From: Candidatus Blautia intestinipullorum
GTDB lineage: Bacteria > Bacillota > Clostridia > Lachnospirales > Lachnospiraceae
Direction: 5' to 3'
Assembly (NCBI GenBank): GCA_019120475.1
Contig: DWVA01000115.1
Location: 1 to 14,023 of the forward strand
DNA: 14,023 bases
The position numbers and the translations under genes were made by a program. Within the stretch, counting starts at the first letter, position 1. Each line of letters opens with the position of its first letter. Below, in pieces: positions 1 to 7,583 of the stretch. Under the pieces are notes generated by a model, which was not told the origin of the DNA, made no database searches, and saw nothing but the letters and a program-made list of their open reading frames with translations.

Positions 1-1951
1 TTTCCGCCAGTTCTCCGTTCAGAACAGAGGTCTCATAAGTATACTGGATCCCAAGCTCTGTGGCTTTCTGCTCTCTCGTCAGCTCCTCATACTGGCTGCT
101 TACTGTCTTCTTTGCCTCCTCAAGCTGATCCAGCAGATTTTCCGCACTTTCACTGTCTGCCGGTTCCTGATCCAGCAGGCTTTCTACCTGAGACAGATCA
201 TAAGTGTTTCCAAATGAGCTGATATCCTCCTCTGTAAGATTGAGATCTTCCATAGTCAGCGTTTCGTCTCCTTTGCCGTCTATAGATATTCCGGAAGAAA
301 CATCTCCCAACGTTTCACCGCCCATACTGCCCATAGATCCGCCAATAGAGCCTGCTCCGCCTGCAAATGCACCTGTGCCTGCATTTTCATCTGAAAGAGC
401 GGAACCTGACATTGTAAATTCCCCGTCACCGGATTCTTTTTCTCCATCTGTTCCGTCAGTGAAGCTTTCTGATCCCGGCTGATTTTGCTGTTGTTCTTCC
501 TCCTGTCCTTCTTGCTGTTCTTCGTCCTGTTCTTTTTCCTGCTGCTTTTTCAGATCATCAATCTGCTTCTGAAGTTCTTTAATCTCTTCTTCCTGCTTTG
601 AAATCTGTCCTTCCTGAAGCGCCGATAGCTGAGAATACAGATCAGTGGTGCTTTCCCATGCATTTCCAAGCTCTTCCAGCAGGCTTTTGACTGTCTCTGT
701 ATCTATGGTCTCGCTATTATTGTCATTTTCCTCCAGCGCTGCCAGAACATTTTTCTGCAGAGTAAGCCCTGATTCCATCTGTGCAATACATTCGTCGAGA
801 AGCGCAATATAGGATTCATATTCTATACCGGCAAGCTCAAGGGCTTCTGTGACTGCATCCGGAATATTGTTCGCCATCTCTCTTACATTTTTCATATGCT
901 GGCTGATCGTACTGTCCACTTCGATAGATGTACGGAGAGAGGACGCCAGTTCATTTTCTCCCGCGCCGCCTGTCTCCCCGTTTTCTGAGGAATCCGCCTC
1001 TCCTTCCATATTCAGGAATGTCTCGATCTGTTCCAAGATTTCCTGATAATTTCCGGTGCTGGATGCAATCTGTTCTTTCAGGCTTTCTGCCTGCTGCTGG
1101 AACTCTTCTGTGTCATCCTGGGTTTCATTTCCTGACGATCCGTTTTCGTCTGTTCCTGTCTCCGGCTTTTCCGTCTCCGGTGTTTCTGTCTCCGGTGTTT
1201 CCGTTTCGTCCGCTCCTGCCTCCGGCGCTTCCGTCTCCGGCTTCTCTGTTTCATCTGTTCCGGGTTCTGTCTCCGGCTTCTCCGTCTCTTCTATTTCTTT
1301 TTCCGGTGCTTCGCCTTCAGTTCCGCTGTTCTTTTCAGTTTCCGGTTTTTCAAATGAATCCATGGAACCGCCAGTTCCGCCTCCGCTACCTCCTCCGAAA
1401 GAGCCGCCTCCAGGACTTGCCTGTGAACTGTAGCTTCCATTTTCGATTCCATTTTGGACTTCTGAAATCTTCTCTTCAATCTCCGGCTGTATTTCCTCAT
1501 AAGCCGCAATGGTGTCTGAAAGTTCCTGCTCCTGATATTCCCGGACAAACTCAGCCTGCTCCGCCTCAGTCTTTGTCATTTCGTATTCGGATTTGGCTTC
1601 CAGAATTCCCTGTTCGTACTCCCGCTGCGCGTCAGTCAGTGTATTTTCCGCCCGAAGTACGGCCGCCTCATAATAATTCAATGCTTCCTGGCAGCTTTCT
1701 TCGGTCAGTTTTAAAATCTGATCGCCTTCCTTTACCTGTTCCCCTGCTTCCACATAAACTTTCTCCACTACAAGTTCTGCTGCGAAACCATCCAATTCCA
1801 GGTTATAATCTACTGTGGACATCTCGGTTGTCCCCTCATATTTAAGTTCTTTTCCATAAATCGTCACAGTCCATACAGATTGATTTAAGACAATCGCAAA
1901 TGCCGAAAGGAATGCTGTCTTTTTCACGCTCCCGTTCCTGAGTCTTTTCAT
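1..1951 (-). CDS. HlyD/membrane-fusion-type efflux adaptor, oversized, 3' end outside window
   Basis: The minus frame is open without a stop from the ATG at 1951 to the window edge (650 codons). AAGGAG lies 8 nt before the ATG. Residues 1-30 look like a signal or membrane anchor (positive MKRLRNGSVKK, then a hydrophobic stretch). Residues 50-82 read as the first half of a lipoyl/barrel-sandwich domain (VYVEAGEQVKEGDQILKL), the hallmark of membrane-fusion adaptors of ABC or RND-type exporters. A helical region follows (86-170), then a Gly-rich linker (178-196), a PET(E) repeat tract (200-280), more helix (282-450), a Glu/Gln-rich coiled coil (450-490), a second Gly/Ser/Met-rich segment (515-547) and a return helix (586-636). 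The second lipoyl half should lie further left. The inserted part, over 550 residues, is far longer than the usual 100-200 residue hairpin. The partner permease is presumably downstream, outside the window. The family call is secure; the substrate is unknown. Confidence 0.8.
   Translation of the reverse strand, partial: MKRLRNGSVKKTAFLSAFAIVLNQSVWTVTIYGKELKYEGTTEMSTVDYNLELDGFAAELVVEKVYVEAGEQVKEGDQILKLTEESCQEALNYYEAAVLRAENTLTDAQREYEQGILEAKSEYEMTKTEAEQAEFVREYQEQELSDTIAAYEEIQPEIEEKISEVQNGIENGSYSSQASPGGGSFGGGSGGGTGGSMDSFEKPETEKNSGTEGEAPEKEIEETEKPETEPGTDETEKPETEAPEAGADETETPETETPETEKPETGTDENGSSGNETQDDTEEFQQQAESLKEQIASSTGNYQEILEQIETFLNMEGEADSSENGETGGAGENELASSLRTSIEVDSTISQHMKNVREMANNIPDAVTEALELAGIEYESYIALLDECIAQMESGLTLQKNVLAALEENDNNSETIDTETVKSLLEELGNAWESTTDLYSQLSALQEGQISKQEEEIKELQKQIDDLKKQQEKEQDEEQQEGQEEEQQQNQPGSESFTDGTDGEKESGDGEFTMSGSALSDENAGTGAFAGGAGSIGGSMGSMGGETLGDVSSGISIDGKGDETLTMEDLNLTEEDISSFGNTYDLSQVESLLDQEPADSESAENLLDQLEEAKKTVSSQYEELTREQKATELGIQYTYETSVLNGELAE
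1155..1290. repeat. Imperfect tandem repeat encoding PET(E)-rich linker
   Basis: The plus strand shows repeated copies of a ctccgg-containing unit (for example tgtctccggt, cgtctccggc, gcctccggcg). On the minus strand these encode ETEKPET, ETEAPEA, ETETPET, ETEKPET blocks at adaptor residues 221-266. Copies are degenerate and spaced by multiples of three, so the frame is kept. This looks like a slippage-prone, disordered linker. Confidence 0.7.
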
Positions 1952-1988
1952 GTGCAACGCTCCTTTTTCCTTTTTACTCTATTCCTAC

Positions 1989-2017
1989 CATATAGAACCA
2001 ACCTAAAATATAGTTAA
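1989..2017 (-). promoter_or_regulatory. Possible promoter of the efflux adaptor gene
   Basis: On the minus strand TTAACT (2012-2017) and TATATG (1989-1994) are separated by 17 nt, about 40 nt upstream of the adaptor start. Both boxes are imperfect and the region is generally A/T rich, so this is tentative. A 12-bp palindrome, TTCTTTAAAGAA (2022-2033), abuts it and could be an operator. Confidence 0.3.
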
Positions 2018-2052
2018 AATATTCTTTAAAGAAACTGTGAACGCCTTTCTTT

Positions 2053-2110
2053 TAAAAAAAAGAAATCCCTGCAGTCTTAAAAGACATTCGGGATTTCTTC
2101 TTTTTATTTT
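2053..2110 (-). terminator. Rho-independent terminator after the GH31 gene
   Basis: There is a 10-bp perfect stem (2060-2069 with 2090-2099, AAGAAATCCC/GGGATTTCTT) with an inner GTCTT/AAGAC stem. On the minus strand it is followed by a run of Ts (the a-tract at 2053-2059). The plus strand also has a T-rich tail (2101-2110), so it could work in both directions, but no plus-strand gene approaches it. It separates the alpha-glucosidase transcript from the adaptor gene. Confidence 0.85.
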
Positions 2111-2154
2111 CTTACATCATTTTCAGACTTTACAATGTATAGTTATATCTTAAT

Positions 2155-4128
2155 TCAGGACTCTTCCGCCGTTTTTGCAACTGTGCTCACACCGTCGTCG
2201 TCATAGAGCTCATACTCGCCCTCCGGATATCCCACCATTTCTATTGTTTCTGTCCTGATATCCTCCACACACTCAGCCGGTCCTGCAACCGGGATCTTTT
2301 TCCACTTTCGGATGAACAGAGCGACTTCATTTAACGCGATTTCCACATAATGATGGCCTTTATCCAGTGTTTCCTGAGAAATACTTCCATCGGGAAGGAA
2401 TTTTACAAATTTCATCTCCTCCGGAAGATATACGTAACGGCCTTTCGCATTCTGCGTATAAACGGGAGCGATCATGATCTCATTGCCAAAAAGGAGCTGA
2501 TCCTCCACCTGCAGGGCCGTTTTGTCCTCCGGGAACTCAAATGCAAGAGGCTTGAAAAGCATATCATTTCCAAGAGCCGCCTTCATATACTCACTGTACA
2601 GATAGGGAAGCAGGCGATAACGCACGCCGATTATATGGCGGAAATCTTCTATATGTTCAAAACGGTAACACTCCTGCTCTCTCGTACCGAGCGCCGCATG
2701 GTTTCTCATCAACGGCGTAAATACTCCCAGCGCCAGCCAGCGGAGCAGGAGGTCTCTGGTCGTGTCGCCGTTGAATCCTCCCAGATCCGCCCCTGTATAC
2801 AGGAACCCGCACATATTCAGAGAGGGAAGCATTTTCAGGTTCAAAAGAATGTGAGACCACCAGGAATGATTATCTCCCATCCAGATTCCCCCGTAACGGT
2901 GCATTCCGATATAAGAGGAACGGGAAAACATCAGGATTCTCTTACCCGGCGCAATCTTCCGGAAAGCTTCTCCTGCCGCCCTGGTCATATTAAAGCCATA
3001 AAGGTTATGCACTTTGTCATGGCGTACCAGCCGGCCGCCTGCTTTGTGATAAAAATTCCTGTAGTCCTCCGGACTGTTTGCAAGGGAACGTACCATATCC
3101 CCGAGACGGAAACCAGGGGCTTCCTCTTTCTCCGCCATAAATTCCTCCAGATATTTCTTCAGGCGGGCCACACCCTCCGGGGTGGAAAAGATGGCGGGTT
3201 CGTTCATATCGTTCCAAAACCCATCGATCCCCTGAGAAATCAGACGTTCATATTTCCCGCCGAACCATTCTCTGGCCTCAGGATTCAGCATATCCGGAAA
3301 ATGTGTCCATCCCGGCCATACTTCCGCCACAAAATCACTTCCGTCTTCTCTTTTGCAGAAATATCCTTTTTCTTTTCCTTCCTCATAAACGTCATACCCG
3401 TCCTCAACCTTCACTCCCGCATCGATGATGGGGACAAGATGTATCTTCTGCGCCTTCATCTCATCCACAAATGCCTTAAAATCCGGAAATTCTTCCTCAT
3501 TTACCGTAAAGTCCTTATAGTGGTCCATATAGTCGATATCCATATAGAGCATATCCATTGGAATATGATTGTCCCTGTATTCCTTTACGACATTCCGGAA
3601 GTCTTCCGCCGTTTTATAACCCCAGCGGCTCTGTCCGAAACCGAAAGCAAATTTCGGCGGTATGTAGCTTGTGCCGATGATCTTCCGGAACTGTTTCACG
3701 ATATCATAAGGATTTTCCCCGTCTATCACATAGAGGTCCAGATTGGCGTCCCCGCAGCGAACCGTCAGCTCCTCCTGTCTGGTATATCCGATATCAAACT
3801 CCATGGTTCCCGGATAATCCAGGAACAGGCCGAAAGTCTCTTTTCCGAAGACAATGATAAAATTATGGGCTCCGTAAAGGGAATATTTGCTTTCCGTATG
3901 GTTCGGATCATCTGTACAGTTGCTGACATAACGGTATCCTCTTTTGTTGATCCCTCTATTGGATTCGCCCAGGCCGTAAACGATATCATCCTCATCCATT
4001 TTATAACTGAAAACAAATTTTCCGTCCGCTTTGATTTCCCCATAAACGGGAGTTCCCTCTGACGGGACGATTTTCTCCACAACAGCCTCTGTCTCAAAAG
4101 GATGACCAAATACATATTTCCGTATCAT
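2155..4128 (-). CDS. Alpha-glucosidase, glycoside hydrolase family 31
   Basis: A 657-residue GH31 enzyme that should release glucose from the non-reducing ends of alpha-glucosides. Nothing like a signal peptide is visible, so it is probably cytoplasmic. The N-terminal beta-sandwich (about 1-135) carries YGLGESNRGINKRG. The catalytic barrel holds nucleophile D307 in FWNDMNEP and acid/base D419 in WMGDN; YTGADLGGF (444-452) and MRNH (474-477) are further family motifs. From memory, the sequence is close to end-to-end like B. obeum Ro-alphaG1, including W169 in FGFGQSRWGY, a residue reported there to favour alpha-1,6 over alpha-1,4 substrates, so isomaltose-type activity is an inference. The start is ATG 4128, because AGGAGG sits 7 nt before it; a TTG further upstream (4146) would place that site inside the gene. 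Odd: the C-terminal domain has FIRKWKK (605-611), where Gly is expected in place of the Trp. It is transcribed away from the AraC-type regulator. Confidence 0.95.
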   Translation of the reverse strand: MIRKYVFGHPFETEAVVEKIVPSEGTPVYGEIKADGKFVFSYKMDEDDIVYGLGESNRGINKRGYRYVSNCTDDPNHTESKYSLYGAHNFIIVFGKETFGLFLDYPGTMEFDIGYTRQEELTVRCGDANLDLYVIDGENPYDIVKQFRKIIGTSYIPPKFAFGFGQSRWGYKTAEDFRNVVKEYRDNHIPMDMLYMDIDYMDHYKDFTVNEEEFPDFKAFVDEMKAQKIHLVPIIDAGVKVEDGYDVYEEGKEKGYFCKREDGSDFVAEVWPGWTHFPDMLNPEAREWFGGKYERLISQGIDGFWNDMNEPAIFSTPEGVARLKKYLEEFMAEKEEAPGFRLGDMVRSLANSPEDYRNFYHKAGGRLVRHDKVHNLYGFNMTRAAGEAFRKIAPGKRILMFSRSSYIGMHRYGGIWMGDNHSWWSHILLNLKMLPSLNMCGFLYTGADLGGFNGDTTRDLLLRWLALGVFTPLMRNHAALGTREQECYRFEHIEDFRHIIGVRYRLLPYLYSEYMKAALGNDMLFKPLAFEFPEDKTALQVEDQLLFGNEIMIAPVYTQNAKGRYVYLPEEMKFVKFLPDGSISQETLDKGHHYVEIALNEVALFIRKWKKIPVAGPAECVEDIRTETIEMVGYPEGEYELYDDDGVSTVAKTAEES

Positions 4129-4191
4129 AACAAAACCTCCTGACAAACTTTTATTTCTGTGTATCCTGCAGTTTTATAACACTCTGTTGGC

Positions 4192-4197
4192 ATTATA
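4192..4197 (-). promoter_or_regulatory. Likely -10 box of the GH31 gene
   Basis: A perfect TATAAT on the minus strand lies about 65 nt upstream of the GH31 start. No good -35 box lies 15-19 nt upstream (best is AGAACA). A strong -10 with a weak -35 is typical of activator-dependent promoters and fits control by the divergent AraC protein. Confidence 0.5.
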
Positions 4198-4205
4198 TGA
4201 AATTT

Positions 4206-4222
4206 TTCTTGCCTGTTCTTGC
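4206..4222. promoter_or_regulatory. Direct repeat TTCTTGC with 10-bp period, candidate AraC operator
   Basis: TTCTTGC occurs at 4206-4212 and again at 4216-4222, exactly one helical turn apart. It sits in the -35 region of the GH31 promoter and over the -35 box of the AraC gene promoter. AraC-family proteins use two helix-turn-helix units that contact adjacent major grooves, so this spacing is suitable. The assignment is inference. Confidence 0.4.
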
Positions 4223-4237
4223 ATTATCCATTAAAAT
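4209..4237 (+). promoter_or_regulatory. Promoter of the AraC-type regulator
   Basis: TTGCCT (4209-4214) and TAAAAT (4232-4237) are separated by 17 nt and end 27 nt before the regulator's start codon. The -35 box overlaps the TTCTTGC direct repeat, suggesting autoregulation. Confidence 0.55.
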
Positions 4238-4264
4238 AATAACACAATATTGAGGAGGTGCACG

Positions 4265-5179
4265 ATGAACGAAAAACAGTCCCTGAAAGAAAATGTCCGT
4301 CACGGTACCAGCGGCCAGCCGGTTTCCGTCATACATTTCACCACCGGCGCAGGAACTTTTTATCCTGATCATTTTTTTGTGGAGCGGCACTGGCATTATC
4401 CTGTGGAGATCCTGAAGATCACAAAAGGAACCTTTAAAGTAGAAGTCAATCTTGAAACATACACGCTTCATGCAGGAGATATCTGCTTTATCAACAGCGA
4501 AGAACTTCACCGTCTGGAAGGACTGGAATCCGTCACGATCCATGACGCTGTTATCTTTCACCCTCATATTCTTGAATTCTCTTATCCTGATGAATTCCAG
4601 GAACAGTATGCCGCTCCTTTTCTTTCCCATGCATCCTCCCTTCCCCGGCTTCTTACACCTGAAGATTCTCTTTACAATACAGTCGCAAAACTCTTTGACC
4701 GGGCGGTATCTCTGGCGAAGGCGGAAGAAAACGGATGGTATTTTCGGGTAAAACTTCTTATACTGGAAATGTTTTATGAGCTTTGCATACATAAAAAAAT
4801 GCCTGCTGCAGAAGAACTCCTCAGCGCAGCAGACAAGGAACGGATCAGCCGTTATAAAAAAATCGTATCTTATTTTGAAAAAAATTATATGAATAAAATC
4901 ACTCTGGAAAAGCTGGCCTCAGAAATACAGGTGAATCCTCAGTATCTCTGTCACTTTTTCAAAGAGATTGCCGGGATATCTCCTATCCAGTATCTCATCC
5001 GGTACCGTGTAAACAGAGCCGGAGAAGCCCTCCGGGAAACTACACGGAGTATTCTGGAGATCAGTCTGGACTGCGGATTTGATAATGTCAGCTATTTCAT
5101 CCGTCAGTTCCGGAAGTTCACCGGTCAGACTCCCCGTCAGTACCGGCAGGCCATGCAGGATACTGTTTCCCGCAGCTAA
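4265..5179 (+). CDS. AraC family transcriptional regulator with N-terminal cupin
   Basis: A 304-residue DNA-binding regulator. The N-terminal cupin-like sensor (about 20-110) contains the typical ERHWHYPVEI sugar-pocket region (40-49) and the LHAGDICFINSEELH strand (68-82). The C-terminal AraC domain (about 200-295) has two helix-turn-helix units: the first around 213-232 (LEKLASEIQVNPQYLCHFFK) and the second around 262-283 (ILEISLDCGFDNVSYFIRQF), followed by the family signature FRKFTGQTPRQYR. The start is ATG 4265, with GAGGAGG 6 nt upstream; a TTG at 4250 would include that site and is rejected. It is divergent from the GH31 alpha-glucosidase, so its most likely target is that gene, with an alpha-linked glucooligosaccharide as inducer (inference). 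It converges on the radical SAM gene with a 59-nt gap in which I see no clear terminator. Confidence 0.93.
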   Translation: MNEKQSLKENVRHGTSGQPVSVIHFTTGAGTFYPDHFFVERHWHYPVEILKITKGTFKVEVNLETYTLHAGDICFINSEELHRLEGLESVTIHDAVIFHPHILEFSYPDEFQEQYAAPFLSHASSLPRLLTPEDSLYNTVAKLFDRAVSLAKAEENGWYFRVKLLILEMFYELCIHKKMPAAEELLSAADKERISRYKKIVSYFEKNYMNKITLEKLASEIQVNPQYLCHFFKEIAGISPIQYLIRYRVNRAGEALRETTRSILEISLDCGFDNVSYFIRQFRKFTGQTPRQYRQAMQDTVSRS

Positions 5180-5238
5180 AGATCCGCGCCCAGGCTCTAT
5201 CTGTCACTGAAGGATATCCGCCCAGGCGGTCTCTGTTT

Positions 5239-5925
5239 TCATCCCACTCCGAAATCTGTGATCTCATACAGTACCTCCACCTCCGGATCATCCAGAAGCC
5301 AGCGGTACTCATCCATAAACCAGCGTACCAGTTCTTCATCTCTCTTAATAGGAGTGGAGTTATTATTATATACATTAACTGTTCCATGCTTAAAATATTT
5401 TTTTAAAATGGAAATATCATTTCGGATCATCTCTTTTGTCTGTCCCTGTATCCCCACCATCAGGCAGATAGAATCAAAGAGCGCCGCAACCTCCTGAGGC
5501 GTTTCAAAATCCGCGTGTTTATTGAGAACTTTTTCACGAAAATCATTGTCAAAAGTTTCCACACCGATTTTATAAGTAACAGGGATACCAAAGTAATCCC
5601 GCATCTCTTGAAGGCGTTTCCGGTAAATCCAGTGACTCTCAAAAATCAGTCTTTCTATTCCTTTATCTTTCACCACATTCCGGATGTCCGCCAGGGTTTC
5701 CTTTGGCAGTTCAAAACAGCTTCCGGAATTGATCGCCTCAAGAACCTGAAATTCACCTGTTACATTTGAGAGTACTTCTCTGTTCTGGCGTACCATTTCC
5801 GCCTCGTTTTTTCCATTGTCCGCAATATAATCGCAGAAGGTACATTTTCCCCAGGCACAGGGAAACGCCCTCAGAAGAACAATCTCTCTTTTATTTTTAT
5901 TGATGATTCTGCTGTACCGTTCCAT
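5239..5925 (-). CDS. queL: Radical SAM enzyme, queuine lyase type (QueL)
   Basis: A 228-residue protein with a radical SAM cluster motif near its N-terminus: PCAWGKCTFCDY, Cys23, Cys28 and Cys31. The spacing is CX4CX2C, not the usual CX3CX2C. The third gene of an operon with a nucleoside hydrolase and an ECF S component under a preQ1 riboswitch matches the queuine salvage cluster described in C. difficile, where the radical SAM enzyme QueL converts queuine to preQ1. Other segments are EAINSGSCFELP, YKIGVETFDNDFREKVL (a GVET strand common in radical SAM barrels), and an Asn/acidic-rich C-terminus. The start is ATG 5925, with AAGGA 9 nt upstream; the frame runs back to 6045 but that part overlaps the S component gene. 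The two genes overlap by 29 nt, which suggests translational coupling. The function rests on family plus context, not on this sequence alone. Confidence 0.85.
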   Translation of the reverse strand: MERYSRIINKNKREIVLLRAFPCAWGKCTFCDYIADNGKNEAEMVRQNREVLSNVTGEFQVLEAINSGSCFELPKETLADIRNVVKDKGIERLIFESHWIYRKRLQEMRDYFGIPVTYKIGVETFDNDFREKVLNKHADFETPQEVAALFDSICLMVGIQGQTKEMIRNDISILKKYFKHGTVNVYNNNSTPIKRDEELVRWFMDEYRWLLDDPEVEVLYEITDFGVG

Positions 5926-6502
5926 TATTGTGTATCCTTCCTGAAAGTTTTCCCCGCAGTTCTCCGCCCAGCGCCCCGGCACAAACACATACAGCAAAGA
6001 CAGAAATACATCTGTCCAGGTAATCTGTAAGAAACTGCACCGCAAAAACGCTGCCTGTCAGTCCCAGAGGCGTTTTCGCCAGCAACTGTACTAAAATAGA
6101 AGAACCTGAGGATGTGACTCCTCCAAACAGAAACGCGTTGATCAAAGCGCTCACAACTGTTCCGGGAATAGTGATCCCCAAAGCTGCCGGCAGGATATTT
6201 GCTTTTTTTACCGCCCTCTTCCGGAAGATCAGACCGCCGGCCAGGCCGGTGATCATCCCCACCGGCGCAAAGTAAAGGGAATAGATATCCACCGTTATTC
6301 CCATAAGAGCGCCGCTTAAAAAGCCCGATATCACGCCGAACCACGGGCCCAGAAGAGCGCCTGCCAGAATCGTTCCGATACTGTCCAGATATACAGGAAG
6401 CTTCAAAAACAGCGCTATCTGCCCTCCGGCAATATTTATCCCCACTGCCAGAGCGGTCAGACAGATCTGATAAACATTTATGTTTCTTTTTTCTGTCCTC
6501 AT
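5897..6502 (-). CDS. ECF transporter S component, probably for queuine/queuosine precursor
   Basis: A 201-residue, strongly hydrophobic protein with about six membrane segments, built like the substrate-binding S component of energy-coupling factor importers. After a short basic N-terminus come helices around 12-35, 40-70 (PVYLDSIGTILAGALLGPWF, then GVISGFLSGALMG), 74-96, 104-128, and 142-182. S components capture a vitamin-like solute and rely on EcfT and two ATPases, which are not in this window and are probably shared and encoded elsewhere. Sitting between QueK-type and QueL-type genes behind a preQ1 riboswitch, it most likely imports queuine or queuosine. I am not sure it belongs to the QueT family proper, so no symbol is given. 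Start: ATG 6502, because GGAGG lies 5 nt before it; the ATG at 6514 overlaps that site and has none of its own. Confidence 0.85.
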   Translation of the reverse strand: MRTEKRNINVYQICLTALAVGINIAGGQIALFLKLPVYLDSIGTILAGALLGPWFGVISGFLSGALMGITVDIYSLYFAPVGMITGLAGGLIFRKRAVKKANILPAALGITIPGTVVSALINAFLFGGVTSSGSSILVQLLAKTPLGLTGSVFAVQFLTDYLDRCISVFAVCVCAGALGGELRGKLSGRIHNNGTVQQNHQ

Positions 6503-6562
6503 CTTATCCTCCATAGGGAAGCTGTTTTCCCTTGTTTAAAGCCGTTTTCCCGCTGTCAGTCC

Positions 6563-7561
6563 CTATTCCTCTCCATACCAGAGATTTTCCGGCAAGGCCA
6601 GATCCTCTTCCCGCCATCTGCTTCCGTCCTTCTTTTTCATTACTCTGGCAAGGAAAAAGCGCATAAACTTTCCGGCGTCTGTTTTTACAAGAATATGGCT
6701 GTTCGGTCTTTTTTTCCAGAAATCCATAGAGTCCACTACTGTCTGTCCACGGCAGATTCCTTCTGTCTCCACTTCTGTATAGCTGTCGAATCCGCTGCAC
6801 ATCGAACGGTCAATATAGTAAGCTACTGCCAGAGGATCATTAATGACACAGCCGATGATCTTCTCATATTCCCAGTGAAAATCCATATAAAAGTTTGTGA
6901 TCTTTCTGATGAATTCTCCTGTCTCCTGATCCATCCTGCATATATATTCCACAATATTGGGAGTCAGCACGATTTTCCTTGTAACGTCAAGTCCGATCAT
7001 TTCTATTTTCTTTCCCGCTTCTGCAAAAAGTTTATAACAGCAGGCTGCAGCGTCCGGATCGCACCAGTAATTATATTCTGCCACCGGAGAACAATTTCCA
7101 TGGCTTCGGAAATTTCCGCCCATGGAAACCAGTTCGTCCACCTGGCGGATCAGCTCCGGTCTCTTGGAAAACAGCCTGGCAAGATTTGTCATAGGGCCCA
7201 GAGCGATTATGGAAATCCGTTCCCGTTCCAGGAGTTCTTCCAAGTACTCCACTGCGCTCTTTTCCGGGAAATCTCCAGATGCCTCCGGCAGGAAACTTTC
7301 CCCCAGTCCGTCACTTCCGTGTGTATCCATAGCATCCGTATAATCGTATCTGAGAGGAACTGCTTCTCCGATATAAACAGGAATATCCAGCCGCCCCATC
7401 CGGCTCAGGATTTTTCTGGCGTTTCTCCCTCCCATATCTGCCGGAACATTGCCGGACACAGTAGTAATTCCGGCAATCTCCAGTTCCGGCGAAGACAGTG
7501 CCAGCATCAGCGCCAGGGAATCGTCTATTCCCGGATCGCAGTCGATCACAATTCTGCTCAT
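6563..7561 (-). CDS. queK: Inosine/uridine-type nucleoside hydrolase, queuosine hydrolase type (QueK)
   Basis: A 332-residue member of the IUNH family, which cleaves the N-glycosidic bond of ribonucleosides. The Ca2+/ribose-binding N-terminus DCDPGIDD is at 7-14; ALGPMTNLA (120-128) supplies the Thr ligand; AEYNYWCDPDAA (161-172) is the ribose-binding strand; and NDP (241-243) supplies the distal Asp242. In classic family members this last motif is HDP, the His being the catalytic residue near the base; here it is Asn241. As first gene of a riboswitch-controlled operon with an ECF S component and a radical SAM enzyme, it fits QueK, which hydrolyses queuosine to queuine in C. difficile. The start is clear: TAGGAGG followed by seven Us and ATG. 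A 60-nt gap separates it from the S component gene. Confidence 0.88.
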   Translation of the reverse strand: MSRIVIDCDPGIDDSLALMLALSSPELEIAGITTVSGNVPADMGGRNARKILSRMGRLDIPVYIGEAVPLRYDYTDAMDTHGSDGLGESFLPEASGDFPEKSAVEYLEELLERERISIIALGPMTNLARLFSKRPELIRQVDELVSMGGNFRSHGNCSPVAEYNYWCDPDAAACCYKLFAEAGKKIEMIGLDVTRKIVLTPNIVEYICRMDQETGEFIRKITNFYMDFHWEYEKIIGCVINDPLAVAYYIDRSMCSGFDSYTEVETEGICRGQTVVDSMDFWKKRPNSHILVKTDAGKFMRFFLARVMKKKDGSRWREEDLALPENLWYGEE

Positions 7562-7583
7562 AAAAAAACCTCCTAATCCTTCT

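Noticed and set aside
928..1845. Long plus-strand open frames (up to 305 codons) in the adaptor region
   Set aside because: Pro/Ser/Phe-rich translation with no recognisable family and no fitting ribosome binding site. It mirrors the repetitive minus-strand adaptor gene, whose lipoyl motif, start and ribosome binding site are clear.
2350..4062. 570-codon plus-strand frame antisense to the glucosidase gene
   Set aside because: It lies wholly inside the GH31 gene, whose motifs are unmistakable. The antisense translation has no family features.
4129..4146. TTG start giving the GH31 protein six extra residues
   Set aside because: The AGGAGG would then lie inside the coding region; ATG 4128 is correctly spaced from it.
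4129..4264. CcpA (cre) site between the glucosidase and regulator genes
   Set aside because: I looked for the WTGNNARCGNWWWCAW pattern and found no acceptable match.
5926..6045. N-terminal extension of the radical SAM protein
   Set aside because: The 40 extra residues are an out-of-frame reading of the S component gene. ATG 5925 has its own AAGGA site and starts the family-like sequence.
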